A stretch of DNA of 64,000 nt from Streptococcus cuniculi (lineage in GTDB: Bacteria; Bacillota; Bacilli; Lactobacillales; Streptococcaceae): contig NZ_SPPD01000012.1 in NCBI RefSeq assembly GCF_004570575.1, positions 1-64,000 of the forward strand, read 5' to 3'. The notes beneath the pieces are model-generated. The model searched no databases and was not told the origin of the DNA. It saw only the letters and a program-made list of their open reading frames with translations. Shown in pieces: positions 24,777-34,203 of this stretch. The translations under genes were made by a program, and so were the position numbers. How positions within the stretch are numbered: position 1 is the stretch's first letter; every line of letters starts with the position of its first letter.

Positions 24777-25982
24777 CTACTTAGCCTTTACAGTTAGTGT
24801 CTTCACCGCTTCTGGAAGAACTAGTTTACCGTCCACCCGTTGGCTGGCAAGAAAACCAATCTGTCCATTATTGGCGTAAAGCTCATTGAGACGCTTGAAG
24901 GTACGACCCTGACGGTCCGCAATCCAGTAGTAAGAAAAATCCCCAAAGGCAATGGCTTTATTTCCTGCTTCAGGAAGTGGCGCAAAGGTCGATGTGTAGT
25001 AAGGACGATTCAAAATCAAATCTGGTTGTCCAGTTTGGGTTGACGGTTGCCAGATATAGTTGCCGTTATTGTCCTTGAGCTTTCGAATGGCTTTCACAGT
25101 TGTATCATGTAAGATCCAGACCGCATTTTTACGATATGGTGCTGGTAGAGAATGATACAGTTCAATCATGTCATCAAAAGTAATATCCTTTGTGGCGGTT
25201 GTTGGACCTGTGACATCAGCTTGCGTAAAGATACCTGTTGGTTTCTTAGAACCATCACCAATGAGAAAAACTTTCTCTTCTTCCGTACCAATACGACGAG
25301 CAAACTCTGTCGTCATATAGGACTCTAGGTCAAAGACAGAATCATTTAATAATTCTTCTGAAATGCGGATGGCTGTACCAATCTTATGGGAGTCTAGTGT
25401 CACCTGACCAAAGGATTCTTCCGTTTCAGGATAAAGACCATTTTCATCCATCCATGAGGCTGAGCCATGTCCTGTCACAACTGGAATCTTACGCTCACCA
25501 CTAGATGTTTTGATAACAGTCGCAAGGCTACGGAAGAAGTTTTCTTCTTGCAAGCCTTGAACTAATTTCTTCTCATACTCATCTGGAACAAGGTGTCCAC
25601 CTTCTGTATCTTCTCCGACACGAAGGACATCCTTCACATCAAAGAAATGACGTTTGCGAACACTGGTCCAAAATGTTTTGGCATAGACGTCTGATGCAAC
25701 ACCTTTCTTTTCATCTTCTGCTAGCTTGTCTTTCAAGACAGTGGTTGGTTGAGTGGTTAGTAGCTGTGAGGCTGGTTGAGCAAGTTCAAGGTCAATCTTT
25801 TCTTGTCGCTCCAATCGAGCAATTTCTTGATTATAGAGATTGATTTTGGTTTCCATCTCATCATAACGCTTAGAATCTTCTTCTGACACTAGACCGTCTT
25901 CTGTACGGACTGAGTCAAGGAAGATCTTAGCCTGTTGCCAAGCTTGGTTTCGTTTTTCTTTCAATTCAAGTAGTTTAGACAT
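24777..25982 (-). CDS. Major capsid protein (HK97 fold)
   Basis: 401 residues. N-terminal ~100 residues form a coiled-coil scaffold-like domain (delta domain) removed by the protease encoded next upstream; the capsid domain starts near GEDTEGGHLVPDEYEKKLVQ, with EKVFLIGDGSKKPTGIF typical of the family. Order portal-protease-capsid is the HK97 arrangement. Confidence 0.9.
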   Translation of the reverse strand: MSKLLELKEKRNQAWQQAKIFLDSVRTEDGLVSEEDSKRYDEMETKINLYNQEIARLERQEKIDLELAQPASQLLTTQPTTVLKDKLAEDEKKGVASDVYAKTFWTSVRKRHFFDVKDVLRVGEDTEGGHLVPDEYEKKLVQGLQEENFFRSLATVIKTSSGERKIPVVTGHGSASWMDENGLYPETEESFGQVTLDSHKIGTAIRISEELLNDSVFDLESYMTTEFARRIGTEEEKVFLIGDGSKKPTGIFTQADVTGPTTATKDITFDDMIELYHSLPAPYRKNAVWILHDTTVKAIRKLKDNNGNYIWQPSTQTGQPDLILNRPYYTSTFAPLPEAGNKAIAFGDFSYYWIADRQGRTFKRLNELYANNGQIGFLASQRVDGKLVLPEAVKTLTVKAK

Positions 25983-25994
25983 CGGTATTTCTCC

Positions 25995-26693
25995 TTATTT
26001 AAGCAAGTTCAATCGTTTTTCCAACTGATTGAGAGGGATTGTTTTCGTTGGTTGTTGGGGTTCCAGTTTTGCCTGCATTTTTACAAGTAAATCGTGATGG
26101 ACAGCGGTTCGACTGAATGAATAGCTCTTGGTTTCCAAATCCTGATCCTCTTCTTTGTCAAAGAGAATCCTGTCCGCAAAGCCAAGTTCCACAGCTTTTC
26201 TGGCATTGAACCAAGACTCTGAATCCATGAGATGAGATAGCTTAGCTCTTGAAAGCCCTGTTTTCAGCTCATAAGCATTGATAATGGATTCTTTGATTTC
26301 ACCCAACATCTCAATCACTTTTGCCATATCCTTGGCCTCACCTTGTGCTACTGTCCAAGGGTTATGAATCATCATCATAGCAACTGGACTCATGGATACC
26401 GTTGTACCTGCCATGGCGATGACACTAGCGCTACTTGCGGCTAAGCCATCAATCGCGACATGGACATCACCTTTGTAATCCATTAACATGTTATAGATTT
26501 GAGCGGCCGCAAAAACATCACCCCCTGGACTATTGATCCAGAGGGTGATGTCTCCTGTTCCTGCTTGTAAGTCATTCTTAAAGAGTTGCGGGGTAACTTC
26601 ATCGCCAAACCATGTTTCATCCGCAATCTGACCTTCTATACGAAGCGTTCGTCCGCTATCATCTTCTGTAAAATTCCAAAATTTATGCATCAA
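25995..26693 (-). CDS. Prohead maturation protease (ClpP-like)
   Basis: 232 residues of ClpP/S14 type: GDITLWINSPGGDVFAAAQI, the nucleophile serine in DGLAASSASVIAMAG near residue 89, and the histidine in MMMIHNPWTVAQGEA near 113. Cleaves the capsid scaffold domain during head maturation. Overlaps the portal gene by 11 bases. Confidence 0.88.
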   Translation of the reverse strand: MMHKFWNFTEDDSGRTLRIEGQIADETWFGDEVTPQLFKNDLQAGTGDITLWINSPGGDVFAAAQIYNMLMDYKGDVHVAIDGLAASSASVIAMAGTTVSMSPVAMMMIHNPWTVAQGEAKDMAKVIEMLGEIKESIINAYELKTGLSRAKLSHLMDSESWFNARKAVELGFADRILFDKEEDQDLETKSYSFSRTAVHHDLLVKMQAKLEPQQPTKTIPLNQLEKRLNLLK

Positions 26694-27966
26694 AGTCCTC
26701 CTCAGATTGAGTTTCTTGTTCTGGCGGTGTTTGTTTCATAAATCCACCTGCATCTTTCAACTTCGTCATATTTCCATTAATCAAATAGAGATTTCCTCCT
26801 TCCTCATCCGAAAGTAAGTTCAAGTCCTCAAGTTCACGAATATCATTCGTTGATAGCCAGCCATTTTGTCTACCAATCGCATAGCCATTCATCCGACTTT
26901 GATAGTCCCCCCGAAGTAGACCATCCACATTGAACTTGACAAGGTGAGTCTTTTTTTCTTCGGGTAAAAACAAAGATCGCTTGAAGGCCTGTTCCAGACG
27001 AACCACCCAAGGGTCTAAGGTATATTTCACAAATTCAAGGGATTGTTGCTCAATGTTTGAAAATGAGGATTTCTCCAAGTCACCCACCATATGAGGAGGA
27101 ATGCGGTAGAGCCTTGCAATCTCATTGATTTGAAATTTCCGTGTTTGCAAGAATTGGGCTTCTTCTGGAGGAATTCCCACTTGAGTATACTTCATGCCTT
27201 CTTCCAATACAGCCACTTTATGGGCATTTGTAACCCCATTGTAAACGGCATTCCAAGAATCTCTCACTCGTTTGGGATCTTTTAAGATTCCAGGATGTTC
27301 TAGGACACCTCCTAGATTAGCCCCGTTTTTAAAGAATGAGGCTCCGTAGTTTTCGGTTGCTAGAGTCATACCGATGGCATTTTTCGCAAGTGCGATGGGA
27401 GAATAGCCAATCAGCCCATCAAAACCAAGGCCTGGCACATGGAGCACATCCTCCTGTTTTAAAATAACAACTCCCTTATCCGTGAAGTTTGGATTTTCCT
27501 CCGTTTGCCTTTGATATTTGTAATAAAGCTTTCCGCTATCATCACGATGAACAGACATCTTGTCTGGTAATAGCGGATAGAGACTAATCACTCGTCCAGC
27601 CTTATCCCTAATAATCTGTACATAAGCATTTCCCCATATCAGAAGATGGGTCATCACCGTTTCTCGAAAGACAAAGGATGACATCTCAGGGTTAGGTTCA
27701 TCATGTAAGAGAAAATAAAGCGGATGTTCGACCTTCTTCTCCTTTCCAGTTGCCGTTCTCTCGTAGACATGAATGGGGAGTGAGGCTACTGCTTCAGCTA
27801 AGATGCGGACACAAGCATAAACAGCTGTCGTCTGCATGGCCTTAAACTCATCCACATTCTCACCACTGGTCGTTCGCCCAAACAGGTAGGAGAAATCCTG
27901 ACCCTCATAGCTATTTAGGGGCTTATCTCTAGCCCTTTTTCGTCCAAGTAAATCAAGTAGTCCCAT
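26683..27966 (-). CDS. Portal protein
   Basis: 427 residues, phage_portal family (HK97 type): SLPIHVYERTATGKEKKVEH, FRETVMTHLLIWGNAYVQII and GVPPEEAQ-like IPPEEAQFLQTRKFQINEIA. ATG 27966 is used because AAAGGAGGA precedes it. Forms the DNA entry ring. A terminator and a small gene with its own promoter separate it from the terminase. Confidence 0.88.
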   Translation of the reverse strand: MGLLDLLGRKRARDKPLNSYEGQDFSYLFGRTTSGENVDEFKAMQTTAVYACVRILAEAVASLPIHVYERTATGKEKKVEHPLYFLLHDEPNPEMSSFVFRETVMTHLLIWGNAYVQIIRDKAGRVISLYPLLPDKMSVHRDDSGKLYYKYQRQTEENPNFTDKGVVILKQEDVLHVPGLGFDGLIGYSPIALAKNAIGMTLATENYGASFFKNGANLGGVLEHPGILKDPKRVRDSWNAVYNGVTNAHKVAVLEEGMKYTQVGIPPEEAQFLQTRKFQINEIARLYRIPPHMVGDLEKSSFSNIEQQSLEFVKYTLDPWVVRLEQAFKRSLFLPEEKKTHLVKFNVDGLLRGDYQSRMNGYAIGRQNGWLSTNDIRELEDLNLLSDEEGGNLYLINGNMTKLKDAGGFMKQTPPEQETQSEEDFDA

Positions 27967-27985
27967 AATTCCTCCTTTTGAGTAC

Positions 27986-28014
27986 GAAAAAAGCACCTCG
28001 TTTGAAGTGCTTTT
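27986..28014 (-). terminator. Terminator after the 114-residue gene
   Basis: AAAGCAC...GTGCTTTT hairpin with T-run on the minus strand, directly before the portal ribosome site; closes a promoter-gene-terminator unit. Confidence 0.65.
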
Positions 28015-28019
28015 GCGTT

Positions 28020-28364
28020 TTATAATGGTTTAAATTCTCCGTTGTCAATGATGTACCATCTTGTATCTTCTTCCTTGAAGATATACTGATAATCAACTAA
28101 TCGACCTGTGTCAATGTCACTTGCACTACTTACAAATTGTAGGCAACCTATTGTTGTTATCACCGTATCTTTTGGACTGGCTTTTAATGTTTCATCCAGA
28201 TACATGAGATTTCCATTTGCAAGTAATTCTTTGACTTTTTCCAAAGTGTTGTAATGGTCTTTTAGTAAGGGCTTCATGTAGTCTGGATAACCGTCTGAAG
28301 CAACCTCAATCAATGTTGCTGTTCTGGTTTCTCTTAAAATTCCAATTTGTGCTGTTGTTGACAT
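28020..28364 (-). CDS. Hypothetical protein in a self-contained cassette
   Basis: 114 residues, starting MSTTAQIGILRETRTATLIE; ATG 28364 follows a GAGGAG site. No family recognised. It has its own CTGGATA-N17-TAATAT promoter (28396-28424) and a terminator, and sits inside the packaging operon, so it behaves like a phage moron. Confidence 0.65.
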   Translation of the reverse strand: MSTTAQIGILRETRTATLIEVASDGYPDYMKPLLKDHYNTLEKVKELLANGNLMYLDETLKASPKDTVITTIGCLQFVSSASDIDTGRLVDYQYIFKEEDTRWYIIDNGEFKPL

Positions 28365-28395
28365 TGTTTTGTTCTCCTCTTCTTTTGTTAGACAC

Positions 28396-28424
28396 ATATT
28401 AACTCTAAAGGAGAGAATTATCCA
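28396..28424 (-). promoter_or_regulatory. Repeated phage promoter, copy 4
   Basis: On the minus strand TGGATA (28424-28419), 17 bases, TAATAT (28401-28396), preceded by AAATAAC. Same geometry as copies at 31072, 31399 and 36578. Confidence 0.65.
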
Positions 28425-28468
28425 GTTATTTCTGCGATATTTTTAAAGAATATGACATCATTTTTATC

Positions 28469-30061
28469 CTAAAAACTCAAAATACCACGTTCATCATAAA
28501 CACTTCCTTCATCGGTTTGATGACGAATGCAACGGTCAAGTCCCATAATGAGTGCCACAATTCCGTCAATTTTCTCGACTGACTTTTCCTTGTCTGGCTT
28601 GATATTGCCAGCAGGGTCTTGTCTCATGACCACATTTTGTCCCATCCATTTCAAAACTGGATGCCCACCATGTTGAATCCTACCTTCCATCATCAGTTTG
28701 TAGAGTTCCTTAGAAGGTGGACTCATATCTTTATAGCCCTGACCGAAAGGCACCATGGTCAAGCCCATTCCTTCTAGATTCTGAACCATCTGTGTCGCAT
28801 TCCAACGGTCATAGGCTATCTCCTTGATATGATAGTTTTCCGATAGGTCTTCAATAAACTTTTCGATAAAACCATAGTGAACAACATTACCCTCCGTAGT
28901 TTTGATGTAGCCCTGACGCTCCCAAACATCATATAGGACATGATCTCTACGGCATCTCAACTCTAAGGTATCTTCTGGCAACCAAAAGAAAGGCAAGATG
29001 ATGTAATTTTCCCCACTGTGTCGAGGCGGAAAGACTAAGACAAAGGCTGTAATGTCAGACGTACTAGAAAGGTCGAGACCTGCGTAACACTCACGACCCC
29101 TAAGGCTCTCATAATCAATGGGTGTCTTACCCTTGTCATAAACATGTTCAGGTATCCAAGCCACACTCGAGCTTGTCCACATATTCAGACGGAGTTGCTT
29201 AAAGACATTCTCCTCAGCTGGGTTATCAAGGGCTTGCCTATAGGCTTCTCGCACACGGTCAATACCAATGGTATGCCCAAAAGACGGATTGGCTTTCATC
29301 CAGTTTGCTTCATCATTCCAATCATCTTCGTCAGACAAGCCATAAACCACAGGATAAAAAGACGTGTCCTTTTTCCTGCCTTTGAGAATATCGAGAGCCT
29401 TGGTGTGAAGTTCATAACAGATAGAGTTTTTATCTGTTCCTGCTGTTGTGATGATAAAAAAGAGAGGTTGTTCCCTAGCATCACCAGAACCTTTGGTCAA
29501 GACATCATAGAGATGGCGATTGGGTTGGGCATGGATTTCATCAAAGACAAGCCCTGACACATTTAGTCCGTGCTTGGTTCCTGTCTCAGCAGAGAGGACT
29601 TGATAAAAACCAGCATTAGAATAGTTCACAATCCGCTTGGTCGCACCCATAATCTTGGAACGCTTTTCAAGAGGTCTACTCATCAGTACCATTTGCTTTG
29701 CGACATCAAAGACAATCGAGGCTTGGTTACGATCACAAGCAGCTCCATACACTTCAGCACTGGCTTCATTGTCAGCATAGAGGAGGTAGAGAGCAATCGC
29801 TGCAGCGAGTTCAGACTTGCCATTTTTCTTTGGTATCTCGATATAGGCCGTCAGAAACTGACGGTTGCCATCTTCCTTTACAATTCCAAAGAGGTCACGG
29901 ACAATCTGTTCCTGCCACGGCAACAAGTCAAACTTTTTCCCTGCCCACTTGCCTTTGGTGTGGGCGAGGTTATTGATAAAAGTGACAGCCCTATCTGCCC
30001 TTGCCTTGTCGTAACGAGAAGTCGGAAGCATAAAGGGACTTGGTTCATAATGATAAGTCAT
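28469..30061 (-). CDS. Terminase large subunit
   Basis: 530 residues. Walker A-like AYIEIPKKNGKSELAAA near residue 77, Walker B GLVFDEIHAQPN near 170, and an RNase H-like nuclease part opening with CYAGLDLSSTSDITAFVLV near 320. Pumps and cuts concatemeric DNA. Overlaps the small subunit by ATGA. Confidence 0.92.
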   Translation of the reverse strand: MTYHYEPSPFMLPTSRYDKARADRAVTFINNLAHTKGKWAGKKFDLLPWQEQIVRDLFGIVKEDGNRQFLTAYIEIPKKNGKSELAAAIALYLLYADNEASAEVYGAACDRNQASIVFDVAKQMVLMSRPLEKRSKIMGATKRIVNYSNAGFYQVLSAETGTKHGLNVSGLVFDEIHAQPNRHLYDVLTKGSGDAREQPLFFIITTAGTDKNSICYELHTKALDILKGRKKDTSFYPVVYGLSDEDDWNDEANWMKANPSFGHTIGIDRVREAYRQALDNPAEENVFKQLRLNMWTSSSVAWIPEHVYDKGKTPIDYESLRGRECYAGLDLSSTSDITAFVLVFPPRHSGENYIILPFFWLPEDTLELRCRRDHVLYDVWERQGYIKTTEGNVVHYGFIEKFIEDLSENYHIKEIAYDRWNATQMVQNLEGMGLTMVPFGQGYKDMSPPSKELYKLMMEGRIQHGGHPVLKWMGQNVVMRQDPAGNIKPDKEKSVEKIDGIVALIMGLDRCIRHQTDEGSVYDERGILSF

Positions 30062-30531
30062 AGAATACCTCCTAACAAATCTTCCATTTCATCTCCAGTA
30101 CCCACCTCCGCATCCATAGTGGCTAAGCGATTTCTCGCAGATGGCGTCAGACCGAATTGCTCACAGAACTTGAGCATGATTTTCAGATTAGTCTGACTAA
30201 CCGAAACCTGTGGCACTTGTTGGAGATAACCATTTGGAGTCTTAATGATGGAACCGTGTTTGGAAAGAAACTCTTCAGCTTCCTTCCATCTCGCATAGGC
30301 TTGGCAATACCCTGCAAAGGCCGTCATATCCATTTCCGTTAATATCCCCATCTGTTCAAGGATTTTACCCATCCGCCTCCATTCCTTCTTGGCATCGTCT
30401 TCAAGCCACTGTGGGCAACGTGGTGCTTTCTGTTTGGGTTTAACCTCGTTAGTCGGTAGAGGTCGTTTCCCAGGATTTCCTTCAAGTAGTTTCAAATTGG
30501 TAGGCTTTGGTTTTCGCCCTCTAACTGCCAC
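30058..30531 (-). CDS. Terminase small subunit (P27 family)
   Basis: 157 residues from GTG 30531 (AVRGRKPKPTNLKLLEGNPG), placed after AAAGGAGGTGAG. The GRKPKPTNLKLLEGNPGKRP opening is diagnostic of the P27 family that recognises the packaging site. Confidence 0.88.
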   Translation of the reverse strand: MAVRGRKPKPTNLKLLEGNPGKRPLPTNEVKPKQKAPRCPQWLEDDAKKEWRRMGKILEQMGILTEMDMTAFAGYCQAYARWKEAEEFLSKHGSIIKTPNGYLQQVPQVSVSQTNLKIMLKFCEQFGLTPSARNRLATMDAEVGTGDEMEDLLGGIL

Positions 30532-30555
30532 GGTCTCACCTCCTTTTGGGCACAA

Positions 30556-30583
30556 GAAAAAGGCTTCAACAGAAACCTTTTAA
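30556..30583 (-). terminator. Terminator before the terminase genes
   Basis: AAAAGGTTTC...GAAGCCTTTTTC stem-loop with T-run on the minus strand, just after the DUF4314-like stop; ends the small-gene cassette. Confidence 0.6.
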
Positions 30584-30789
30584 ATCTTTTCAACACTATC
30601 AATATCGTATAATACGTTTAAGCTTTGACCATTGTCCCAAGAGACAATGAGTGAACCAATGTCATCCACATCAAGGATCGTACCAAGCGTTCCTACTTGA
30701 ACTGGGCAAGGATCATCCATCTGGACTAACCCCACCCTTGTGTCTTTTGGGTAGGTCGACTGAAAAGAGCTTAGAATTTTATGATTCAG
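30580..30789 (-). CDS. DUF4314-like small protein
   Basis: About 69 residues; the segment YPKDTRVGLVQMDDP, VGTLGTILDVDDIGSL and VSWDNGQSLNVLYDIDSVEK matches the DUF4314 pattern (an SH3-like barrel, often in mobile elements). There is no ATG: the frame opens at CTG 30789 overlapping the end of the upstream gene, or at the internal GTG. It may be N-terminally truncated or coupled to the upstream gene. Confidence 0.6.
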   Translation of the reverse strand: MNHKILSSFQSTYPKDTRVGLVQMDDPCPVQVGTLGTILDVDDIGSLIVSWDNGQSLNVLYDIDSVEKI

Positions 30790-31037
30790 CTCTCTTCAAT
30801 CATTTCGAACGCCCATTTTATGGCATGACCTGAATCTTCAAAACGGTCTTCTGAACTATGAATTAATTTTACTGCAGTATCCGATTCCTCACACCAATTA
30901 CTTGTAGGATAGAGTTTAAAAATATCAACAGAAACATCTCCTACTAACATATCTTCGAGTACAATCACCCAATCATTAAAGTGAATCACTTGCATATTCT
31001 GATCATTTTCTAGACTCTTTAGAGTTGTCAGGTACAT
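30786..31037 (-). CDS. Hypothetical small phage protein
   Basis: 83 residues, acidic, no family recognised (starts MYLTTLKSLENDQNMQVIHF). Preceded by an AAAGGAGC site and by promoter copy 3 (31072-31100). Part of the small-gene cassette that ends before the terminase. Confidence 0.6.
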   Translation of the reverse strand: MYLTTLKSLENDQNMQVIHFNDWVIVLEDMLVGDVSVDIFKLYPTSNWCEESDTAVKLIHSSEDRFEDSGHAIKWAFEMIEES

Positions 31038-31071
31038 TTTTTTTGCTCCTTTTCATCATGTTATTGTGTTC

Positions 31072-31100
31072 ATATTAACTCTAAAGCAAAGAGATATCCA
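31072..31100 (-). promoter_or_regulatory. Repeated phage promoter, copy 3
   Basis: Minus strand TGGATA (31100-31095), 17 bases, TAATAT (31077-31072), preceded by AAATGAC. The spacer ends CTTTAGAGT as in copy 4. Confidence 0.65.
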
Positions 31101-31107
31101 GTCATTT

Positions 31108-31371
31108 CTACTTAGTTTTTGAGAAAATTTGCGACACTTCTTCCCATAATTGGGTCGCATCGTCATTGATACAAGTCACTTCCATATCTATAAGATACCC
31201 TCTATCAATCCCATTCTGGATAGCAGAAAGCAATTCATCAATCTGTTCTAAATTAGCTTTTTCAATGATATCCAGTTCAAATTCTCTGGTCTTTTCATAA
31301 TAGTGTTTCATCACCATCAAGTGGACGTAACAATAATCCATCATCTGATTTGCTTCAGCTTTGGTCATCAT
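31108..31371 (-). CDS. Hypothetical small phage protein
   Basis: 87 residues, helical (MMTKAEANQMMDYCYVHLMV onward), no family recognised. Follows promoter copy 2 and a GAAGGAG site; stops eight bases before promoter copy 3. Confidence 0.6.
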   Translation of the reverse strand: MMTKAEANQMMDYCYVHLMVMKHYYEKTREFELDIIEKANLEQIDELLSAIQNGIDRGYLIDMEVTCINDDATQLWEEVSQIFSKTK

Positions 31372-31398
31372 ATTGACTCCTTCTCTTTTAGTAGTCGT

Positions 31399-31427
31399 AT
31401 ATTACCGTACCTCTCAGAGTATATCCA
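31399..31427 (-). promoter_or_regulatory. Repeated phage promoter, copy 2
   Basis: Minus strand TGGATA (31427-31422), 17 bases, TAATAT (31404-31399). The spacer ends GTACGG as in copy 1. Confidence 0.65.
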
Positions 31428-31437
31428 GTAGTAATTG

Positions 31438-31626
31438 CTAACAAAGCTCAAAAATCTCCGCCACTATATCATTCAAAGACATTACTTCAACAACCTCGTT
31501 TTCGCTCACAGATTCCTGAGGAAGAACGTAATCGATAATCACACCATTTCGACGAGCCACCCTGACACTATCTTTAGAGATACGTCCACTCTTTACCTCT
31601 TTCAAAAAATCATTCAAATCAAGCAT
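31438..31626 (-). CDS. Hypothetical small phage protein
   Basis: 62 residues (MLDLNDFLKEVKSGRISKDS onward), no family recognised; a GAGGTGG site precedes it. Lies between the cytosine methyltransferase and the promoter-bearing cassette. Confidence 0.5.
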   Translation of the reverse strand: MLDLNDFLKEVKSGRISKDSVRVARRNGVIIDYVLPQESVSENEVVEVMSLNDIVAEIFELC

Positions 31627-31690
31627 AGTCTTCCACCTCTCAACTTATCTATTCGAGAAAAGTTTCAAAAAATGCTTAATTGACCTAAAT

Positions 31691-32950
31691 TTATTTTGAT
31701 TTTGTCTCTATGGCTCTGCCAATCGCATAAACCACGGTTACCGTCACACCATTGCCAGCCTGTTTATAGAGCTGGGCATCGGAGTTGACAGCTTCAGCTT
31801 TTTCAAATAAATCATCTGAAAAACCTTGGAGTCTGAAACACTCTCGTGGGGTCAAGCGTCTGATTTTCACCACTCGACCATTCCAAACCACAGCTCCCAT
31901 TTGACCACCACAGGAGAGGTTATGGGCAATACCTTTTTCTACTCTTGCTCGTCTCGTTGGAGAGTTTGGATAAGATAAATCCACCGAATCTCCAACCTCT
32001 GCCAATTGGTAGCCCTGCTTTGTCCCATTTCTGACCTTAATGCCTTCAAGGACACCGTGGCGGTCTTGAGAGGTCAATGTGAACATTGGCTCATCCTGTT
32101 CCTTGAGTCTACGTCCATTTTGACGCTTGTTGATTCGATTGGGTGTCAAAATGGGTTGAACCTCAAGGACACCAGAATTCATAGCCGTACGCTTGGTAGC
32201 TCCTGCGGTGTAGCGAGCTGTGAGACACCGTGCTTCTTCCGTCAGCTTCGGTTCAGTTAAAGACTGGTCAATCAAATAAAGACCAGTCTTAGCACCCAGT
32301 CCTCCACCCTCACCGACAAGAGTTGTCGCAATCCCACTCGGGTCATAGACACGGTAACTCTGCATCCCACCTATAAGTTGCTTAAGATGGCGACCGCTTT
32401 CTCCGCTGATAGGTAATACTTTTCGTCGACCTCGGCTTCTAAGATGTCCGAGAGTGTAGATCCGTTCTCGATTTTGGGGGACTCCATAATCTTTTGAGTT
32501 GAACACTTGCCATTCAAGGTCGTACCCTGCTTCATCCAAGATAGAGAGATAGTCGAGATAATCTCGTCCCCCGCCACTTGATAAAAGTCCCTTAACATTT
32601 TCAAGGAGAACCCATTCGGGTTTATCTTCTTCTTTTTGGCTTTGGATGAGATCAACAAATGTAAAAAAGAGTCCACTTCGTGAACCTCGTAGGCCTGCTC
32701 GCTTGCCTGCGATAGACACATTCTGACAAGGGCTTCCCGCACACCAGAGATCTGCTTTTGGTAGTCGTATTGGGTCAATAGTTGTGATGTCATCATGAAA
32801 CCACTCTCCTTTCGTATCATACATTACTTCATAAGATTTCCGTGCAAACTTATCCTTTTCACAGTAACCGATGCATTTGAAACCAGCTAATTCTAAACCA
32901 TGTCTAAACCCACCCACTCCTGCAAAGAAATCAAGAAAAGTTAGAGTCAT
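31691..32950 (-). CDS. Phage DNA (cytosine-5) methyltransferase
   Basis: 419 residues with C5-MTase motifs: motif I TFLDFFAGVGGFRHGLE, catalytic Cys in AGSPCQNVSIAGKRAG near residue 78, ENV motif LLENVKGLL near 122, QNRERIYTLG near 160, and the C-terminal QAGNGVTVTVV. Starts inside the stop of the adenine/N4 methyltransferase (ATGA overlap). Probably shields phage DNA from host restriction; target unknown. Not a close copy of the LlaJI-linked enzyme at 51 kb. Confidence 0.9.
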   Translation of the reverse strand: MTLTFLDFFAGVGGFRHGLELAGFKCIGYCEKDKFARKSYEVMYDTKGEWFHDDITTIDPIRLPKADLWCAGSPCQNVSIAGKRAGLRGSRSGLFFTFVDLIQSQKEEDKPEWVLLENVKGLLSSGGGRDYLDYLSILDEAGYDLEWQVFNSKDYGVPQNRERIYTLGHLRSRGRRKVLPISGESGRHLKQLIGGMQSYRVYDPSGIATTLVGEGGGLGAKTGLYLIDQSLTEPKLTEEARCLTARYTAGATKRTAMNSGVLEVQPILTPNRINKRQNGRRLKEQDEPMFTLTSQDRHGVLEGIKVRNGTKQGYQLAEVGDSVDLSYPNSPTRRARVEKGIAHNLSCGGQMGAVVWNGRVVKIRRLTPRECFRLQGFSDDLFEKAEAVNSDAQLYKQAGNGVTVTVVYAIGRAIETKSK

Positions 32951-34203
32951 GCCTCTTCCTCCATCTTTCTTTTTGCTTCATCGTAAGTCAATATCTGACC
33001 ATCTCGGATGACTGACACGTCTGTATCCCCAGTTGACTCCATATAACGTTTGACAATGACATCCACGAACTTCTCGTCAAGTTCAATCCCATAACAAACT
33101 CGACCAGTCTGGTCAGCTGCCATAAGGGTTGACCCTGAACCAAGGAATGGGTCTAACACCAGAGTTCCTCGCATGGAGGAGTTTTGAATTGGATAAGCCA
33201 TGAGCTGAATCGGCTTCATGGTCGGGTGGTCTTTACTAGACTTGGGACGGTCATATTCCCAGATAGTTGTTTGCTTGCGGTCACTGAACCATTGGTGTTT
33301 TCCCTTTTGTTTCCAACCAAAGAGACAGGGTTCATGTTGCCATTGGTAGGGACTACGTCCAAGTACTAATGAGTTCTTCTTCCAAATACAACAACCGCTC
33401 AAATAGAAACCAGCGTCCTTGAAAGCCTTGCGAAAGTTAAGTCCTTCAGTATCGGCATGAAAGACGTAGATGGAGGCATCGGCTTCCATGTGATTTTCCA
33501 CTTGAGTAAACATGTCATAAAGAAACTGACAGAAGTCTCCGTCTGACATATTGTCATTTTGAATTTTGCCTGCTGTTTTTTCGACATCACAATTATATGG
33601 GGGATCCGTCACAACTAGGTTGGCTTTCTTATCGCCCAGTAGCTGGTCGTAGGTTTCTGCTTTAGTGGAATCACCACAAATCACTCGATGTTTACCGAGT
33701 TGCCAAATGTCCCCTCGTTTTGAAAAGTTCGGTTTCTTCAACTCTTCTTCCACATCAAAGTCATCTTCAGACAAGTCCTTATCATGAACGTTTGAGAGAA
33801 TGTCATCAATCTCTGGTGGTTCAAAACCTGTCAGATCGAGATTAAAATCCGACTCCTGCAAATCCAAAAGTAAATCGGCTAGAAGATCTTCATCCCATTG
33901 ACCTGTGATTTTATTAAGAGCGATGTTGAGTGCTTTTTCATCTTCCTTGGATAAATCGACGATGACGCATTTAGCGGTTTCATAATTCAAATCCTTCAAT
34001 ACAGTCAATCGCTGGTGACCACCAATAACTGTCAAATCTTTATTGACAATAATAGGATCCACGTAGCCAAACTTGAGAAGAGACTGCTTGATTTTCTCGT
34101 ACTCCTTATCCCCCTTTTTGAGTTTCTTTCGAGGGTTGTACGAGGCTGGCTGTAAGTCACTTAGAGGGAACTCCTTAATCTCCATAGTTGGTTGATTGAT
34201 CAT
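32947..34203 (-). CDS. ParB/Srx-fused DNA methyltransferase (DPPY type)
   Basis: 418 residues. N-terminal ParB-like nuclease domain (EIKEFPLSDLQPASYNPRKK, then VIGGHQRLTVLK), C-terminal N6-adenine or N4-cytosine methyltransferase with VVTDPPYNCDVE and the AdoMet-binding LDPFLGSGSTLMAADQTGR. Start ATG 34203 has an AAAGGAGGT site. Phage methyltransferase of the type found beside metK and terminase in streptococcal phages. Confidence 0.88.
   Translation of the reverse strand: MINQPTMEIKEFPLSDLQPASYNPRKKLKKGDKEYEKIKQSLLKFGYVDPIIVNKDLTVIGGHQRLTVLKDLNYETAKCVIVDLSKEDEKALNIALNKITGQWDEDLLADLLLDLQESDFNLDLTGFEPPEIDDILSNVHDKDLSEDDFDVEEELKKPNFSKRGDIWQLGKHRVICGDSTKAETYDQLLGDKKANLVVTDPPYNCDVEKTAGKIQNDNMSDGDFCQFLYDMFTQVENHMEADASIYVFHADTEGLNFRKAFKDAGFYLSGCCIWKKNSLVLGRSPYQWQHEPCLFGWKQKGKHQWFSDRKQTTIWEYDRPKSSKDHPTMKPIQLMAYPIQNSSMRGTLVLDPFLGSGSTLMAADQTGRVCYGIELDEKFVDVIVKRYMESTGDTDVSVIRDGQILTYDEAKRKMEEEA

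Noticed and set aside
30651..30833. 60-residue plus-strand frame
   Set aside because: The opposite strand carries a clear DUF4314-like protein over the same bases.
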